From positions 5,252,501 to 5,316,500 of the forward strand of contig NZ_CP100604.1 of NCBI RefSeq assembly GCF_031202265.1: a DNA stretch of 64,000 nucleotides, in the 5' to 3' direction. This stretch comes from Bradyrhizobium sp. Ash2021. Its GTDB lineage: Bacteria > Pseudomonadota > Alphaproteobacteria > Rhizobiales > Xanthobacteraceae. How positions within the stretch are numbered: the first letter of the stretch is position 1; each line of letters begins with the position of its first letter. The notes beneath the pieces were generated by a model. The model did not search any database and had not been told where the DNA came from. It saw only the letters and a program-made list of their open reading frames with translations. Below are positions 46,351-58,020 of this stretch, piece after piece. The position numbers and the translations under genes were made by a program.

Positions 46351-46533
46351 ATGCGAGAAATCGAAATCCATGATTATGCGCGGCAGTTACTGGAAGCCCA
46401 CGGCGTGAAGGCCATTGCGGAAGCTGCTCAGAACGCCATCGAACTTGAGGCGAAGGGCGAGTCCGAACTTGCCAAGGACTGGCGGCATATCGAAGACGCC
46501 ATGAAGCTCATGCGCGGGCCGCACCAAAGCTGA
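46351..46533 (+). CDS. Small 60-residue soluble protein
   Basis: The product MREIEIHDYARQLLEAHGVKAI continues as an amphipathic helical chain (AEAAQNAIELEAKGESELAKDWRHIEDAMKLM) ending RGPHQS. The ATG at 46351 follows AGGAG by ten bases. Similar small proteins of unknown function occur in Bradyrhizobiaceae. It is divergent from the SPW gene and precedes the glutamine synthetase gene by 150 bases. Confidence 0.7.
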   Translation: MREIEIHDYARQLLEAHGVKAIAEAAQNAIELEAKGESELAKDWRHIEDAMKLMRGPHQS

Positions 46534-46683
46534 AACTGCGGGCTCGCGCGTGACAAGGCGTGTCTGAATGCGAGCGCCACCATGCCAGATCAAGGCCGGC
46601 GCGGCGGCGGCGTGGGAGCTTGGCGGCAGCGGAACGGCAGCACGATCTTCGAGGCGCCCCCTCTCGTTTACAGGAGCTAAGCC

Positions 46684-48114
46684 ATGGTTCCGAATTGTAC
46701 GACAGCCGAAGATCTCGTGAAGACGATTAAGGACGAGAAGGTCCAGATGGTCGATCTCCGGTTCACCGACTTGCCGGGGGTGTGGCAACATTTTTCCGTT
46801 CCGCCGAGCGCAGTGAATGTCGATGCTCTCAACGAGGGCATTGGATTCGACGGCTCATCGATCCGCGGCTTTCAGGAGATCCAGGAAAGCGATATGCTGG
46901 TCGTCCCTGACCCGACGACGGCCTTCCTCGACCCGTTTTCCTCGGCAACGACCCTGGTCCTGATTTGCAACATCAGGGATCCAGTAACCGGTCAATCCTA
47001 TAGCCGCGACGCCCGCTATATCGCCCAGAAGGCCGAGATCTACCTCAAGGGCAGCAGCCGCGCCGATACGAGCTATTTCGGCCCGGAGGCCGAGTTCTTC
47101 GTATTCAACGACGTGCGCTACGGACAGGGTATCAACTACGCTTTCCACGAAATTGATTCCAGCGAAGGCAGCTGGAACACCGGCACGAAGGAAGCGCCGA
47201 ATTTGGGCCACAAGCCGCGCCCGAAGGAGGGATACTTTCCGGTTCCTCCGACTGACAGCATGCAGGATCTCCGCACCGAAATGGTGCTGACGATGGAACG
47301 GCTGGGAATCGCGATCGAAGCCCATCACCATGAGGTCGCAACCGGCGGCCAAAACGAAATCGACATGCGCTTCACCACGCTCACCCGCATGGCCGACAAT
47401 CTGATGATGTACAAATACGTGGTGAAGAATACTGCCCGCCAAAACGGCATGACCGCGACGTTCATGCCCAAACCGCTGTTCGAGGACAACGCCTCGGGAA
47501 TGCACGTTCATCAGAGTCTGTGGAAGGGAGAAACCAACCTGTTCTACGACAAGGCGGACTACGCCGAGCTGAGCGAGCTTGGCCGCTACTACATCGGTGG
47601 GCTGCTGACCCACGCCTGGGCGTTATGCGGGCTTTGCGCCCCCACCACGAACTCCTATCGGCGGCTGGTGCCGGGTTATGAGGCTCCGATCAACCTGGTC
47701 TATTCCCAACGCAATCGCTCAGCCTGCTGCCGCATTCCGATGTATTCGCCGAACCCGCGGGCAAAGCGCGTCGAGTTTCGTTCGCCGGATCCGTCCTGTA
47801 ATCCCTACCTGGCCTTCGCCGCGATGCTGATGGCCGGCCTCGACGGCATCAACAACCGGATCGACCCGGGCAGGCCGATCGACAAGAATCTTTACGACCT
47901 TCCGCCCGCCGAGGCGAAGGACGTGAAGTCGACGCCCGGATCGTTGGACCAGGCGCTTGACGCGCTCGAACGCGATCACGCATTCCTGCTGCGCGGCGAA
48001 GTGTTCACCCGCGACGTGATCGAAACCTGGCTCGACTACAAGCGAAAAAAGGAGGTCGATGCCATCCGGCTGCGCCCTCATCCGCACGAGTTTCATCTCT
48101 ATTACGACATCTAG
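46684..48114 (+). CDS. Glutamine synthetase, type I (likely a paralogue)
   Basis: A 476-residue enzyme making glutamine from glutamate, ammonia and ATP. Motifs: [45 protein letters not shown], the ATP loop [28 protein letters not shown] and NLYDLPP with the Tyr adenylylated in GSI-beta enzymes. The ATG has AGGAG seven bases upstream. No glnB lies beside it, unlike the standard glnB-glnA pair, and it is in accessory surroundings; it is probably a second GSI. The segment [22 protein letters not shown] differs slightly from the usual NRSASCRIP. Confidence 0.92.
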   Translation: MVPNCTTAEDLVKTIKDEKVQMVDLRFTDLPGVWQHFSVPPSAVNVDALNEGIGFDGSSIRGFQEIQESDMLVVPDPTTAFLDPFSSATTLVLICNIRDPVTGQSYSRDARYIAQKAEIYLKGSSRADTSYFGPEAEFFVFNDVRYGQGINYAFHEIDSSEGSWNTGTKEAPNLGHKPRPKEGYFPVPPTDSMQDLRTEMVLTMERLGIAIEAHHHEVATGGQNEIDMRFTTLTRMADNLMMYKYVVKNTARQNGMTATFMPKPLFEDNASGMHVHQSLWKGETNLFYDKADYAELSELGRYYIGGLLTHAWALCGLCAPTTNSYRRLVPGYEAPINLVYSQRNRSACCRIPMYSPNPRAKRVEFRSPDPSCNPYLAFAAMLMAGLDGINNRIDPGRPIDKNLYDLPPAEAKDVKSTPGSLDQALDALERDHAFLLRGEVFTRDVIETWLDYKRKKEVDAIRLRPHPHEFHLYYDI

Positions 48115-48150
48115 TCTAGCAGCAGTCGCGCCAGCTGACATCCGACCAGC

Positions 48151-48543
48151 TTACCGCTCGATCAGCGGGGTCTTGGAGGAGACGTGGTGGCTGACAATGC
48201 GCCACTCACCGCCCTCGCGCGCGATGACCCAGCTGATCTTGACCGACAGCGGCGGTTCGCCTTCCCCGAGAGAGAAAGACGCGGTGCCCGCAAAGTTGAT
48301 CAAATCGGCATTGACCTCTGCGGTCCTCACATCGGTAAATTGAACGGTCGGCGAAGCCCAGCGCGGCAGCCCGTTGAAATAGGCGGCGACGCCCTCGCTG
48401 CCGCGATACAGCGTCGGGTTCGAGCCGAAGAAGAAGGCGTTGTTCGAGTAGAGCGATGCGAGAGCGTTGGCGTCGAGTTTGCTGAATCCAGCCGACCATC
48501 GCTCGATGATCGCTGCTACGACGTCTTCAGCCGCGTTTCGCAT
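48151..48543 (-). CDS. SnoaL/NTF2-like small protein
   Basis: A 130-residue cone-shaped NTF2-fold protein of the SgcJ/EcaC type: DVVAAIIERWSAGFSKLDANALASLY, RGSEGVAAYFNGLP, and the C-terminal GEWRIVSHHVSSKTPL. It could be an enzyme or a ligand-binding protein; no catalytic assignment is possible. The ATG at 48543 is used; a GTG at 48555 overlaps the glnS stop as GTGA, so the two are coupled either way. Confidence 0.82.
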   Translation of the reverse strand: MRNAAEDVVAAIIERWSAGFSKLDANALASLYSNNAFFFGSNPTLYRGSEGVAAYFNGLPRWASPTVQFTDVRTAEVNADLINFAGTASFSLGEGEPPLSVKISWVIAREGGEWRIVSHHVSSKTPLIER

Positions 48544-48551
48544 CGCCGCCC

Positions 48552-50234
<1,683 letters not shown>

Positions 50235-50328
50235 GTAAGGGTTCCCGCAGGCGTTCAAGCGGACCTTCTGCCAAATTCGCACCGAGCCGCCAAGTGGCGT
50301 TCGCCGAATTCGGGGCGCGGCCAAGGCC

Positions 50329-50376
50329 TTAATTGCCAAGGCTCTTAATTGCCAAGGCTCTTAATTGCCAAGGCTT
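50329..50376. repeat. Three tandem 16-bp repeats between glnS and gltX
   Basis: TTAATTGCCAAGGCTC is repeated at 50329-50344, 50345-50360 and 50361-50376 (the last ending in T), preceded by a partial unit GCCAAGGCC. They lie 60-110 bases before the gltX start and about 95-140 bases before the glnS start, in the shared promoter region. Confidence 0.85.
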
Positions 50377-50436
50377 TAGTTATGCACGGTTCCTGCTATA
50401 CACCACGGCCGTTCACGCATAGGCCCTGCCCCCGCA

Positions 50437-51861
50437 ATGACTGAATCCGTCGTAACCCGCTTCGCCCCCTCGCCGACCGGCTTCCTCCACATCGGGGGCG
50501 GCCGCACCGCGCTGTTCAACTGGCTCTACGCCAGGAAGCGCGGCGGCAAAATGCTGCTGCGGATCGAGGACACGGACCGCGAGCGCTCGACCGAACCCGC
50601 AATCGCGGCCATTCTCGACGGCCTGAAATGGCTCGGGATCGAGTGGGACGGCGACGTCGTCTACCAGTTTACCCGCGCCGCCCGCCACCGCGAGGTGGCG
50701 GAGCAATTGCTGGCCAGCGGCAAGGCCTATCGCTGCTACGCCACCCAGGAAGAACTGACGGCGATGCGCGAGCAGGCGCGCGCCGAGGGCCGCACGCGGC
50801 TCTATAACGGCCTGTGGCGGGACCGCGACCCCGCAGAAGCCTCGGCCGGCATGAAACCGACCATCCGGCTCAAGGCACCGCAGACCGGCGAGACCGTGAT
50901 CGAGGACCAGGTTCAGGGCCGCGTGGTCTGGCAGAACGAGAACCTCGACGATCTCGTGCTGCTGCGCGGTGACGGCAACCCGACCTACATGCTGGCGGTG
51001 GTGGTCGACGACCACGACATGGGCATCACCCATGTGATCCGGGGCGACGATCATCTGATCAACGCCGCGCGCCAGAAACAGATCTACGACGCGCTGGAAT
51101 GGGACCTCCCGAACATGTCCCATATCCCCTTGATCCACGGCCCGGACGGCTCAAAACTCTCCAAGCGCCACGGCGCGCTCGGCGTCGATGCCTACCGCGC
51201 CATGGGATATCTGCCGGCGGCGCTGCGCAACTATCTGGTGCGGCTCGGCTGGAGCCATGGCGACCAGGAGATCTTTTCGACCCAGGAGATGATCGACGCA
51301 TTCGACCTGCCGCAGATCGGACGATCCGCGGCGCGGTTCGACTTCGCAAAACTGGAAAATCTCAACGGCCATTATATCCGGCACAGCGACGATCAGTTCC
51401 TCGTGAGCCAGTTCGAGAACGTGCTGGATTACGTGCCCGACGGCGCCGATTTGAAGGCGAAACTCAACGACACCACGCGCGCACAATTGCTGCGGGCGAT
51501 GCCGAGCTTGAAAGAGCGCGCCAAGACGCTGATCGAGCTGATCGCGGGTTCCTATTTCATCTTTGCCGACCGGCCGCTCGAGATCGAGCCGAAGGCGCTG
51601 GCTTTGCTGACGCCGGAAACCCGCGAACTGATCGGCAAGCTCCGCGCCGCGCTGGAAACGGTCACCGACTGGCGTTCGGAGACCGCTGAAACCGCCATGC
51701 GGAATTTCGCGGATGCCAACAACCTCAAGCTTGGCGCCGTTGCCCAGCCGCTGCGGGTGGCGCTGACCGGACGGACGACTTCGCCGGGCATCTTCGATGT
51801 CCTGGCGGTGCTGGGACGGCAGGAATGCCTGGCCCGGCTGGCCGATCAGGCCTCCGCATAA
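50437..51861 (+). CDS. gltX: Glutamyl-tRNA synthetase
   Basis: A 474-residue class I synthetase charging tRNA-Glu. HIGH motif in [24 protein letters not shown] motif in GSKLSKRHG, and the C-terminal helical cage ending with [10 protein letters not shown]. The ATG at 50437 gives the standard [15 protein letters not shown] start. It is followed by gltA after 160 bases. Confidence 0.97.
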   Translation: MTESVVTRFAPSPTGFLHIGGGRTALFNWLYARKRGGKMLLRIEDTDRERSTEPAIAAILDGLKWLGIEWDGDVVYQFTRAARHREVAEQLLASGKAYRCYATQEELTAMREQARAEGRTRLYNGLWRDRDPAEASAGMKPTIRLKAPQTGETVIEDQVQGRVVWQNENLDDLVLLRGDGNPTYMLAVVVDDHDMGITHVIRGDDHLINAARQKQIYDALEWDLPNMSHIPLIHGPDGSKLSKRHGALGVDAYRAMGYLPAALRNYLVRLGWSHGDQEIFSTQEMIDAFDLPQIGRSAARFDFAKLENLNGHYIRHSDDQFLVSQFENVLDYVPDGADLKAKLNDTTRAQLLRAMPSLKERAKTLIELIAGSYFIFADRPLEIEPKALALLTPETRELIGKLRAALETVTDWRSETAETAMRNFADANNLKLGAVAQPLRVALTGRTTSPGIFDVLAVLGRQECLARLADQASA

Positions 51862-52022
51862 GGTGGTATCGCACCTGCGCGGCGGCCATCTTGCAGTGCA
51901 CAGGGCAATAAGCTACCCATTTAAGGCAGCCTTCTAGACAACCCGGCCTGCCTCACCATCTCCTGTAGAATGGCACCAAGGTCAGCCCGGTTTTTCGCAA
52001 CGATTTCATCGGGGACTTCACG

Positions 52023-53327
52023 ATGGACGCAAAATCCAGCACCAAAACAGCCACCCTCACGGTCGGTAACAAGACCTATGATTTCCCGATTTTAAGCGGC
52101 ACGGTGGGGCCTGATGTCATCGACATCGCCAAGCTCTACGGCCAGGCCGGGATGTTCACCTATGACCCCGGCTTTACCTCCACCGGCAGCTGCCAGTCCA
52201 AGATCACCTATATCGACGGCGACGCCGGTATTTTGGAATATCGCGGCTACCCGATCGAGCAGCTCGCCGAACACGGCGACTTCCTCGAAACCTGCTACCT
52301 CCTGCTTTACGGGGAGCTTCCGACCCCGGCGCAGAAGAAGGACTTCGACAACCGCGTGATCCATCACACCATGGTTCACGAACAGATGGCCCGCTTCTTC
52401 CAGGGTTTCCGCCGCGACGCCCATCCGATGGCCGTCATGGTGGCATCGGTTGGCGCGCTGGCCGCGTTCTATCACGACAGCACCGACATCAACGATCCGC
52501 AGCAGCGCATGATCGCCTCGATGCGCATGATCGCGAAGATCCCGACGCTGGCCGCGATGGCCTTCAAATACACCATCGGCCAGCCCTTCGTGTATCCGAA
52601 GAACTCGCTGACCTTCGCCGAGAACTTCCTCAACATGTGCTTCGCGGTGCCCTGCGAGGAATACAAGATCAATCCGGTGCTGGCGGACGCGCTTGACAAG
52701 ATCTTCATCCTGCACGCCGACCACGAACAGAACGCCTCGACCTCGACGGTGCGTATCGCCGGCTCCTCCGGTGCCAACCCGTTCGCCTGTATCGCCGCCG
52801 GCATCGCCTGCCTGTGGGGTCCGGCGCATGGCGGCGCCAACGAGGCTGCGCTGGCGATGCTGGCCGACATCGGTACCGTCGATAAAATCCCCGACTTCAT
52901 TGCGAGGGTGAAGGACAAGAACAGCGAAGTCCGCCTGATGGGCTTTGGCCACCGCGTCTACAAGAACTACGATCCGCGCGCCAAGATCATGCAGAAAATG
53001 TGTCACGCGGTGCTGGGCGAGACCGGCCATGGCGACGATCCGATGCTCAAGGTCGCACTCGAGCTGGAAAAGATCGCGCTCAGCGATCCCTACTTCATCG
53101 ACCGCAAGCTCTACCCGAACGTCGACTTTTATTCGGGCATCACGCTGAAGGCGATGGGTTTCCCGACCTCGATGTTCACTGTGCTGTTCGCCGTCGCCCG
53201 CACCGTCGGCTGGATCAGCCAGTGGAGCGAGATGATCGAGGACCCGCATCAGAAGATCGGCCGCCCGCGCCAGCTCTACACCGGCGTCGCCCGCCGCGAT
53301 TACGTCGATATCGCCAAGCGGACGTAA
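52023..53327 (+). CDS. gltA: Citrate synthase
   Basis: A 434-residue type II citrate synthase that makes citrate from oxaloacetate and acetyl-CoA, the entry step of the TCA cycle. Catalytic His segments [14 protein letters not shown] and [14 protein letters not shown] and the Asp in PNVDFYSGI are present. The start ATG at 52023 leads into the typical N-terminal beta region. A strong terminator follows the stop at 53372-53404. Confidence 0.97.
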   Translation: MDAKSSTKTATLTVGNKTYDFPILSGTVGPDVIDIAKLYGQAGMFTYDPGFTSTGSCQSKITYIDGDAGILEYRGYPIEQLAEHGDFLETCYLLLYGELPTPAQKKDFDNRVIHHTMVHEQMARFFQGFRRDAHPMAVMVASVGALAAFYHDSTDINDPQQRMIASMRMIAKIPTLAAMAFKYTIGQPFVYPKNSLTFAENFLNMCFAVPCEEYKINPVLADALDKIFILHADHEQNASTSTVRIAGSSGANPFACIAAGIACLWGPAHGGANEAALAMLADIGTVDKIPDFIARVKDKNSEVRLMGFGHRVYKNYDPRAKIMQKMCHAVLGETGHGDDPMLKVALELEKIALSDPYFIDRKLYPNVDFYSGITLKAMGFPTSMFTVLFAVARTVGWISQWSEMIEDPHQKIGRPRQLYTGVARRDYVDIAKRT

Positions 53328-53342
53328 CAGGCGCTGCACAAT

Positions 53343-53374
53343 ACGTTACGTTAGAAAGACGTTACGTTAGAAAG
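53343..53374. repeat. Two perfect 16-bp tandem repeats after gltA
   Basis: ACGTTACGTTAGAAAG occurs twice back to back (53343-53358 and 53359-53374), running into the left arm of the gltA terminator. Confidence 0.85.
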
Positions 53375-53404
53375 CCGGATGCGTTCGTCGCATCCGGCTT
53401 TTTC
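53372..53404 (+). terminator. Intrinsic terminator of gltA
   Basis: AAGCCGGATGCG (53372-53383) pairs perfectly with CGCATCCGGCTT (53389-53400) around TTCGT and is followed by TTTT. It is the strongest terminator in the window. Confidence 0.92.
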
Positions 53405-53529
53405 ATTTTGAGAGTAATTTCGACGCAGCTTCACGCTCCCGCGACGCATTGCGCCCGAGCCCTTTGTCTCCCTCGTCGTTGACAGCAGTGGCCAGATCCA
53501 GGCGCTAGAGGCATTCGAACTCATCTGGA

Positions 53530-54306
53530 CTATGGTGCGCGTTCACCGAACAACCGCAGCGGGAAGCCGAACGTCAAGCCTGCGCGTATTTCGTTCACCG
53601 GATGGCCGTTCCTGAGCGCGTGACGCAGCCCGACGTCGAAACTGAGATTGTCCTGGACCCGCCAAATGAGGCCGATCAGGGCAGATATCGTTTCGGATTG
53701 GCCAAATTCCTTCTCGTAAAAGAATTCGGCAACCGGCCGGACTGACCATTTTGACGGTCCTTCGACGATGCCGCCAAGAAAGATATCGGCGTGATGGGTC
53801 CGGGTCAGCGCGGTCGCCGCATTCAAGTGAACGGTTCCCCAATCCCAGCGCTGCGAGACGATGCCGGCCAGGCTTGCGCCGACGCCTGAACTCCCCATGC
53901 TGTCCGGAAGCAGCACGCCAAATTCAGTCGCGATGCTGGGGCCGCTCTTATCCTGCAGACTGCCGGGCTGCAGCACATGCTTGAGGAATGCTCCCGCTGC
54001 CGTCAGGCTGGTTGGGCCCGCAGGCGACAGCGGAGTTTGGCCCGCCCCCTCGAACACGGCTTCCCATCCCTCGCTCAATCCGTAATTAACAACCGTTGCC
54101 GGCGCAATCAGAGTGGTGGTCCCACTCTCACGCAAGGGCCCGGCCGGTTGAAACTCGATTTCCAGCTCTCCCGGCGCTGCCACCGCAGCATCTGTTCCAT
54201 CGAACGGCCGATAGGCCAAGGCAGGGTCGGACCACGCGACGAAACACGCAGCGATGATCGCCCATTTCGGGAGCCCCGGTTTCGAACGCTTCCGTTTCGT
54301 GCCCAT
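53530..54306 (-). CDS. Secreted beta-barrel-like outer-membrane protein
   Basis: A 258-residue protein with a signal peptide (basic start then AIIAACFVAWSDPALA). The mature sequence alternates polar and hydrophobic strands and contains GELEIEFQPAG, TEFGVLLPDS, and a closing NEIRAGLTFGFPLRLFG, resembling outer-membrane porin-like proteins (MetA/phenol-degradation transporter type). It is the last gene of a nine-gene leftward cluster, 30 bases after the YncE-like gene. Assignment is by layout only. Confidence 0.6.
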   Translation of the reverse strand: MGTKRKRSKPGLPKWAIIAACFVAWSDPALAYRPFDGTDAAVAAPGELEIEFQPAGPLRESGTTTLIAPATVVNYGLSEGWEAVFEGAGQTPLSPAGPTSLTAAGAFLKHVLQPGSLQDKSGPSIATEFGVLLPDSMGSSGVGASLAGIVSQRWDWGTVHLNAATALTRTHHADIFLGGIVEGPSKWSVRPVAEFFYEKEFGQSETISALIGLIWRVQDNLSFDVGLRHALRNGHPVNEIRAGLTFGFPLRLFGERAP

Positions 54307-54336
54307 GCGTTTGTCTTCGGTGCCGTGGCGACGGAA

Positions 54337-55344
54337 TCAAGGCGTTGGCCGGAATACCCAAATGGCTGCGGGCTCTCCGGAACTCGCCCGGACGGCAAGC
54401 AGCAGACGATCCATCTCGAGCACAAAGAGCGAAGTTCGGGCGCCGGAAACCGTGGGGATACGCACGATTCGGCGATACGTCCCGTCTTTCGCTTCCAAAA
54501 CATCCAGGAAGCCAGCCCCGCAACTGACGTAAACGCGCGCGCGTTTGGCATCGACAAACAAGTCGTCGGCATCGCCGCAGGTTTCGATCGTCGCGATCGG
54601 CTTGCCGTCCGTCATTAAAAAGACGCCAAGTTCGGCGGGAGAGCGAAAGATCACGAGGACATGGCGACGGACGGGATCCAGGGCCATCGGAAAATTCGCA
54701 CTCCGATTGGCCAGCGGCCATTTTCCGGTTTGCTTTTGCGAACCTTGATCCACGACCGCGATCCCTCGCGCCTCCGGGACGTTGACGAAGATCTGGCTGG
54801 TATCCAGGTCGATCTGGAAACTTTCGGGGTGCGCCGTCAGTGAAATGTCTCCCACCCTGCGGCGGGTTGCGGGATCGATCACGGCCAGCGCTCCACTGCC
54901 GTACCCGATCAAGACCCGACGGGCCGCCGCGTCGATGCGAACATTGTCGGCGTCGCTACCAAGCTCGATTCGTCCCGTGGCCTTGTAGTCGCTCCCTTCA
55001 AACAAGTGCACCGAGCCGTCACCGGCATTGGCGACATAAAGCATATCGGTCGTGGGCTCGTACCCGACGCCTTGTGGGTGCTTCAGTCCCGCGATCCTGC
55101 GGATCAATTTGCGATTTGCGAGATCAACAATTCCGACACTATCGTTGCCTAACTCGGCAACGAACAAACGTTGCCTCTTCAAATCGATCGCCATGTGATC
55201 GATGCGGCCACGCACGTCGCCCAGCACAATTTTGGTCTCGAGTTGAAGCGGGCTTGCATCCGCTGACTGAGCAGGGGCTGCGGCGTTAGCCAGCATCACA
55301 ATGCTGGCTAACACCGTCAAGGTTGTCCGAAGCGAATTCAACAT
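54337..55344 (-). CDS. Secreted YncE-like beta-propeller protein
   Basis: A 335-residue periplasmic protein with a signal peptide (TTLTVLASIVMLANAAAPAQSA) and seven-bladed propeller character: repeated segments such as RQRLFVAELGNDSVGIVDL, DMLYVANAGDGSVHLFEG, and RARVYVSCGAGFLDVLEA. YncE-family proteins bind DNA or cofactor-related ligands in E. coli, but most members are uncharacterised. The ATG at 55344 is used; a GTG two codons upstream is possible. Located between a PepSY-like gene and an outer-membrane-like gene on the same strand. Confidence 0.85.
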   Translation of the reverse strand: MLNSLRTTLTVLASIVMLANAAAPAQSADASPLQLETKIVLGDVRGRIDHMAIDLKRQRLFVAELGNDSVGIVDLANRKLIRRIAGLKHPQGVGYEPTTDMLYVANAGDGSVHLFEGSDYKATGRIELGSDADNVRIDAAARRVLIGYGSGALAVIDPATRRRVGDISLTAHPESFQIDLDTSQIFVNVPEARGIAVVDQGSQKQTGKWPLANRSANFPMALDPVRRHVLVIFRSPAELGVFLMTDGKPIATIETCGDADDLFVDAKRARVYVSCGAGFLDVLEAKDGTYRRIVRIPTVSGARTSLFVLEMDRLLLAVRASSGEPAAIWVFRPTP

Positions 55345-55411
55345 CGCCACACCATTCCCGAGGGACGAACGGCGTCTCTCTGCCGATGCGTTGCTCAGTG
55401 CAGAGGCGCCC

Positions 55412-55954
55412 CTAATCCAAGGGCTGTTGCACAGTTTTCATTTGCTCACCGTCGAGGAAGGCAATCGAAACAACGGGACGCCCGTCTTTCAGGCTGGGCG
55501 CCGCACTTACCACCCGGATTTTGGCTGACTGGGCGGCGGCCTTATCGACCGCGTCCTTCAACGTGGTCTTTGCCTTGGCCATCGTCGCGCTCTGCGATTT
55601 GGCCGCTGCGAGGTCGTCTCCCTCGGTGATTGGCTCTGCCTTCATCACTTTGCCATTGGTATAGTCGACCAGCACCTCCGAGAACTTGCCATCTTTCGCG
55701 GTATAGACCGAAAGCTGGAGCTTGCCCTCGTCGACCTCGAATTTAGCCGAGATCGGCTGGCCCTGCTGTTCGCTGGCCGCTAGACCCTGCTGCAGGTTGA
55801 TCTTCGAAGTGTCCAGCAGTTTGATGAGCTTCTCCTGACCTTCGTCATCATCGTCGTTTGCAAAGATAGCATTCTGATCGGCGAAGCCTACCAAGGCGGC
55901 CAGTCCAAGCACCGTCGCGCCGCCAGTCATCAGCAACATCTTTCTTCGGGTCAT
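55412..55954 (-). CDS. PepSY-like periplasmic protein
   Basis: A 180-residue protein with a short basic start (MTRRKM, not a full Tat motif) and a hydrophobic signal, followed by an acidic patch (NDDDDEGQE) and two PepSY-like halves: ISAKFEVDEGKLQLSVYT...VLVDYTNGKVMKAE and RVVSAAPSLKDGRPVVSIAFLDGEQMKTV. PepSY domains often inhibit or sense proteases or bind metals. It lies 49 bases downstream of chrA and probably shares its transcript. Confidence 0.8.
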   Translation of the reverse strand: MTRRKMLLMTGGATVLGLAALVGFADQNAIFANDDDDEGQEKLIKLLDTSKINLQQGLAASEQQGQPISAKFEVDEGKLQLSVYTAKDGKFSEVLVDYTNGKVMKAEPITEGDDLAAAKSQSATMAKAKTTLKDAVDKAAAQSAKIRVVSAAPSLKDGRPVVSIAFLDGEQMKTVQQPLD

Positions 55955-56003
55955 GTTGACCTCCTTCGGTGGGTTGTTATCGCCCCATTTCGCCTTCCTT
56001 GAT

Positions 56004-57185
56004 TTAGAATTTCGTCATGACCCAAGTGGGCTGCAGCAACGGAAACGCGATCAGGCCGACGACGGCCGTTGCGGCAATCAGGAGCGGGTTGCTGACTTTC
56101 CAGCGGAACAAAACAGCGAGCGAGACCAGCCCGATCAAGGCGGTCAGCCAATCACCGACGGCGATCCGTCCCAAGAGGATGCAGGCTCCCAGGATCGTTC
56201 CGATCGCCGCCGCGTAGGCACCCTTGACGAATCCCTGCACGTTGGGATTGCCGCGATGACGTGCGAGCAGTGGTGCTGCTATCAGCACCAGCAGAAACGA
56301 TGGAAGGAAAATGCCGATCGTCGAGACGAGCGAGCCCCAGAATCCCGCGACGAGATAGCCGACAAAGGTCGCGGTGATGACAACCGGTCCCGGGCTGATC
56401 ATGCCAATGGCCACTGCGATCAGGAACTGGCGTTGATCCAGCCAGCCGAATTGTTGAACCAGTCCCTGCTCAAGGAACGGCACGATCACAAGGCCGCTTC
56501 CAAAGGTGAGCGAGCCCGCCTTGAGGAAGAAGAGCAAAAGCTTGCCGAGAATTGAGCTTGAGGCAGTGGGCGCGAGTTGTGCGAGAACCGGCGCCACGGT
56601 TACCGAGAGCGCTGTTGGCGTTCGCTTAAACAGGCTGCCGTAATACAGAATTCCGACAATGCCTGCGCCGATGAACAGCAGCGCCACTTCGGCTTGAAGG
56701 ATAACGGTAACGGCAACGCAGACCGCCGCGATCACCCATTGCAACCAGTCTTCCATGCCAAGCTTGGCCAGCCGGTAGCAGGAATGCAGGATCAGCGCGA
56801 TAACCGCCGGGCTCACGCCGTAGAAGATGGCGGTTACCGGCTGCAGGTCGCCGAGATAGACATAGAGGGCACCGAGTGCGGCGACGATGACAAAGTTCGG
56901 AAGGATGAAAGCCCAGCCACCCGCCCAGGCTCCCCAAAACCCGCAACGGAGATAAGCAACGTAGATGCCAACCTGAATCGCAAGAGGTCCGGGAAGTGAC
57001 TGGCAGATCGCGATGGCCTCGCGCATCTGGTCTTTCGTGAGCCATTTTTTCTCATTGACCAGTTCGCGCTCCATCTGGCCGACCAGCGCAACCGGACCGC
57101 CGAAGCCGAGAAAGCCGAGGCGCAGGAAGTACCGCACCAACTCGCTGATTCCGCCGCTCGGAATTGTCGTTGTAGTCGTCGTCAT
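56004..57185 (-). CDS. chrA: Chromate transporter ChrA
   Basis: A 393-residue inner-membrane protein of the long CHR type with two homologous halves. The N-half carries LRLGFLGFGGPVALVGQME and CQSLPGPLAIQVGIYVAYL; the C-half carries FLKAGSLTFGSGLVIVPFLE and IGMISPGPVVITATFVGYLVAG. ChrA expels chromate from the cytoplasm. Chromate operons elsewhere often include a superoxide dismutase (ChrC) and a rhodanese-containing ChrB, and both kinds of sequence occur just upstream here. Confidence 0.92.
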   Translation of the reverse strand: MTTTTTTIPSGGISELVRYFLRLGFLGFGGPVALVGQMERELVNEKKWLTKDQMREAIAICQSLPGPLAIQVGIYVAYLRCGFWGAWAGGWAFILPNFVIVAALGALYVYLGDLQPVTAIFYGVSPAVIALILHSCYRLAKLGMEDWLQWVIAAVCVAVTVILQAEVALLFIGAGIVGILYYGSLFKRTPTALSVTVAPVLAQLAPTASSSILGKLLLFFLKAGSLTFGSGLVIVPFLEQGLVQQFGWLDQRQFLIAVAIGMISPGPVVITATFVGYLVAGFWGSLVSTIGIFLPSFLLVLIAAPLLARHRGNPNVQGFVKGAYAAAIGTILGACILLGRIAVGDWLTALIGLVSLAVLFRWKVSNPLLIAATAVVGLIAFPLLQPTWVMTKF

Positions 57186-57297
57186 GTCATGCCCCGCCCG
57201 TTGTGAGATCTCGAATTTCGCCCTTGCCGTCGGATTGTCGCAGGACCGGTCGGCTGATGCTGGTCCGTGTGTCTCGCGTCGTCATTTACATTTCCAC

Positions 57298-57687
57298 TCA
57301 GTTACGATCAGTTGGCTTCTGGAGAATACCTTCGATGGTCAAACCCAACCCGAAGGGCTTCATCTCAATGCGATTCCCCGAGAGCGACACTTCGTAACAA
57401 CCATCTTCCGGTTCCTTGAAATAAACACAGAGCTCGTCCTTCTCGATTACCCATTTGCCGACTCTCTTCTTTCCATCTGCATAGCTTCTCAACGAGCCGT
57501 CACGGTCGTAGACGTCACGCCAATGCACTTCGTCGGTCAGCTGCATCCCGGCGATTTTTGCGCGGATTTGATTGCCCGAAAGTTTTTGTACGTTCTCTGC
57601 CGCGACGGGCCTGATCGTGGACGAGAGCGAGCCTATTGTTACGGCAGCGAATACAGACAATTTCTTCAAGATTGCGCCATATCCCAA
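57298..57687 (-). CDS. Secreted small protein, paralogue of the gene at 58021
   Basis: A 129-residue protein with a signal peptide (ILKKLSVFAAVTIGSLSSTIRPVAAE). The mature part (VQKLSGNQIRAKIAGMQLTD, HW, DGSLRSYADGK, G-K-W-V-I, LCVYF, D-GCYEVSLSGNRIEM) aligns with the product of 58021-58401. The pattern GxWxIxxxxLC with a later Cys is that of small rhizobial secreted families such as DUF995 (tentative). Lower GC than the core. It follows the Cys-rich peptide gene by 13 bases and precedes chrA by 112. Confidence 0.72.
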   Translation of the reverse strand: MGYGAILKKLSVFAAVTIGSLSSTIRPVAAENVQKLSGNQIRAKIAGMQLTDEVHWRDVYDRDGSLRSYADGKKRVGKWVIEKDELCVYFKEPEDGCYEVSLSGNRIEMKPFGLGLTIEGILQKPTDRN

Positions 57688-57700
57688 GCAAATCAGCGGT

Positions 57701-57886
57701 TCACGACTTCTTTCCGCAAGATTTCATGCACATTTTATATTCGGACTTGCAGGTCGGCCCGGCATAATTCTTCATGCACGCTGCTTGCTGCTCGCTGCAT
57801 ACCTTGCAGCTGGATTGAGCCTGTGCCGCTTCATTAGCGGCCCAAAGGCCAGTAAGAATCAGCAACGCCATCGCAAAGATTTTCAT
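57701..57886 (-). CDS. Secreted Cys-rich peptide
   Basis: A 61-residue product with a signal peptide (MKIFAMALLILTGLWAANEAAQAQ) and a mature chain of about 37 residues with six Cys: CxxC-x6-C-x8-C-x6-C-x3-C. It is strongly basic (SCKVCSEQQAACMKNY, TCKSEYKMCMKSCGKKS). Three disulfides or a metal site are possible. It lies between two paralogous secreted genes in the chromate cluster. No family is recognised. Confidence 0.75.
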   Translation of the reverse strand: MKIFAMALLILTGLWAANEAAQAQSSCKVCSEQQAACMKNYAGPTCKSEYKMCMKSCGKKS

Positions 57887-58020
57887 GATGAGAGTACCTT
57901 TTTTGAAAGCGGGGAGACCTAGCTCTTCGTGCTCGCCGTCTAAACCATGTTACGCATTGTTCGGTCCTCCTTGGTTGGCCTGGTTGCGGGTTCTTGCTCT
58001 TGTGAGCATGAAGCCTGTGA

